Origin: Marinimicrobium koreense
GTDB lineage: Bacteria; Pseudomonadota; Gammaproteobacteria; Pseudomonadales; Cellvibrionaceae
NCBI RefSeq assembly: GCF_003762925.1
Contig: NZ_RJUK01000001.1
Span: 2,869,429 to 2,933,428, forward strand
Reading direction: 5' to 3'
DNA length: 64,000 nt
Made by a program: the position numbers and the translations under genes. The notes under the pieces are model-generated. The model was not told the DNA's origin, ran no database searches, and saw only the letters and a list, made by a program, of their open reading frames with translations. This document shows, in pieces, positions 63,607 to 64,000 of this stretch. Position 1 is the stretch's first letter; every line of letters starts with the position of its first letter.

Positions 63607-63993
63607 ATGGATGTCCTCCTTGAATAGAGCATAATATCTGTATATATGTACAGTATATTTTTCCGGTGCGCAAATATAATGCTCATATTGTCTTTCTTCT
63701 ATGCTCGTTTTTCGCGGAGAGAAGTTAAAAAATCTAATTAAAACAGTTGGTTACGTTTTCGGCTTGGAAGATTATCGCGCATGCGCCAGAATGATATTGC
63801 GCTTGCGCGAATTTCTCCTAAATGAGAAGTTCTGATTTATTAAAAACCATTTGAGAATCAATAATCTATCCTTTGTTTTTAATGTACTATCTTGGGATAA
63901 ATAGCGCGCATGCGCGATATACAAATAATGAGATGGACGCCCCTCTCTAGTCGGCTAGTCTTAAGTGACTAAGCCACAGTGGAGGGTAAGAAA
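63607..63993. other. 387-bp AT-rich integron leader (attI/Pc region expected)
   Basis: Markedly AT-rich compared with the rest of the window. By position it should hold the intI promoter, the cassette promoter and attI. I found the LexA box and three GCGC(A/T)TGCGC palindromes (63777-63786, 63799-63808, 63906-63915), plus GGCTAGTC/GACTAAGCC (63953-63975), but no canonical GTTRRRY core site on either strand. Confidence 0.5.
63638..63653 (-). promoter_or_regulatory. LexA (SOS) box upstream of intI
   Basis: CTGTATATATGTACAG matches the gammaproteobacterial LexA consensus CTG-N10-CAG with CTGT and ACAG ends. It lies 32 bp upstream of the intI start. SOS control of integron integrases through such a box is established, so stress-induced expression is expected here too. 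Confidence 0.88.
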
Positions 63994-64000
63994 ATGAAAG
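63994..64000 (+). CDS. Start of a gene cut by the right window edge
   Basis: Only ATGAAAG is inside the window, but GGAGG (63981-63985) sits 8 bp upstream, a strong ribosome site. By position it could be the first gene of an integron array. Nothing can be said of its product. Confidence 0.45.

Overview
The window looks like chromosomal DNA of a polysaccharide-degrading marine gammaproteobacterium, most likely a relative of the Cellvibrionaceae (Saccharophagus, Cellvibrio, Marinimicrobium). This placement is an inference. It rests on secreted lipoprotein enzymes with poly-serine linkers, large TonB-dependent receptors, several c-di-GMP enzymes, and the conserved order trkA-rsmB-fmt-def / lysM-dprA-tsaC / hemF-aroE, which is known from Pseudomonas and its relatives.

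Layout. Positions 1-26.1 kb are mostly accessory carbohydrate genes. They include a glucuronoyl esterase (CE15, cut by the left edge) divergent from a sialate O-acetylesterase-type esterase, an Lrp regulator divergent from leuA, two TonB-dependent receptors (the second paired with a triple-repeat surface lipoprotein), a Tat-exported TIM-barrel protein next to a GMC oxidoreductase and its small subunit, a lipoprotein esterase, a diguanylate cyclase with a jelly-roll-like sensor, and two pectate lyase lipoproteins. Positions 26.2-35.1 kb are housekeeping genes (K+ uptake, 16S rRNA methylation, formylation/deformylation, DprA, TsaC). Positions 35.1-40.5 kb form a small accessory insert between tsaC and hemF. 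It holds a 1193-residue lipoprotein combining cytochrome c, a propeller and a 3-keto-disaccharide hydrolase (DUF1080) domain, plus a Tat-exported Gfo/Idh/MocA oxidoreductase, with a long palindromic element at each end. Positions 40.5-48.5 kb carry hemF, aroE and an oxidative sugar-acid cluster (GntR regulator, IlvD/Edd dehydratase, SDR, Na+/sugar symporter, SMP-30 lactonase). Positions 48.5-62.7 kb are mixed core genes (comM, ubiK, an ABC exporter, a REC-GGDEF-EAL protein, rep, cytochrome c5, agcS, gamma-carbonic anhydrase, prlC). The right end, 62.9-64 kb, is an integron-type integrase gene with an in-frame internal deletion, a perfect LexA box upstream, and an AT-rich leader.

How the genes could work together. 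Pectate lyases and esterases would release oligosaccharides at the cell surface, TonB receptors would import them, and the GMC/small-subunit/TIM-barrel set together with the DUF1080 and Gfo/Idh/MocA proteins could form a periplasmic 3-keto-glycoside route. The 42.4-48.5 kb cluster would oxidise released pentose or galactose by a Weimberg- or Dahms-like route whose last steps are not in this window.

The most unusual signals are non-coding. Three long inverted repeats each have a loop of exactly 51 nt with a shared sequence, while their 27-31 bp outer arms differ in sequence at each locus yet pair perfectly. A second family of short GGCGGAT-type palindromes occurs seven times, only right of 38.9 kb. 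I found no tRNA, rRNA or CRISPR array.
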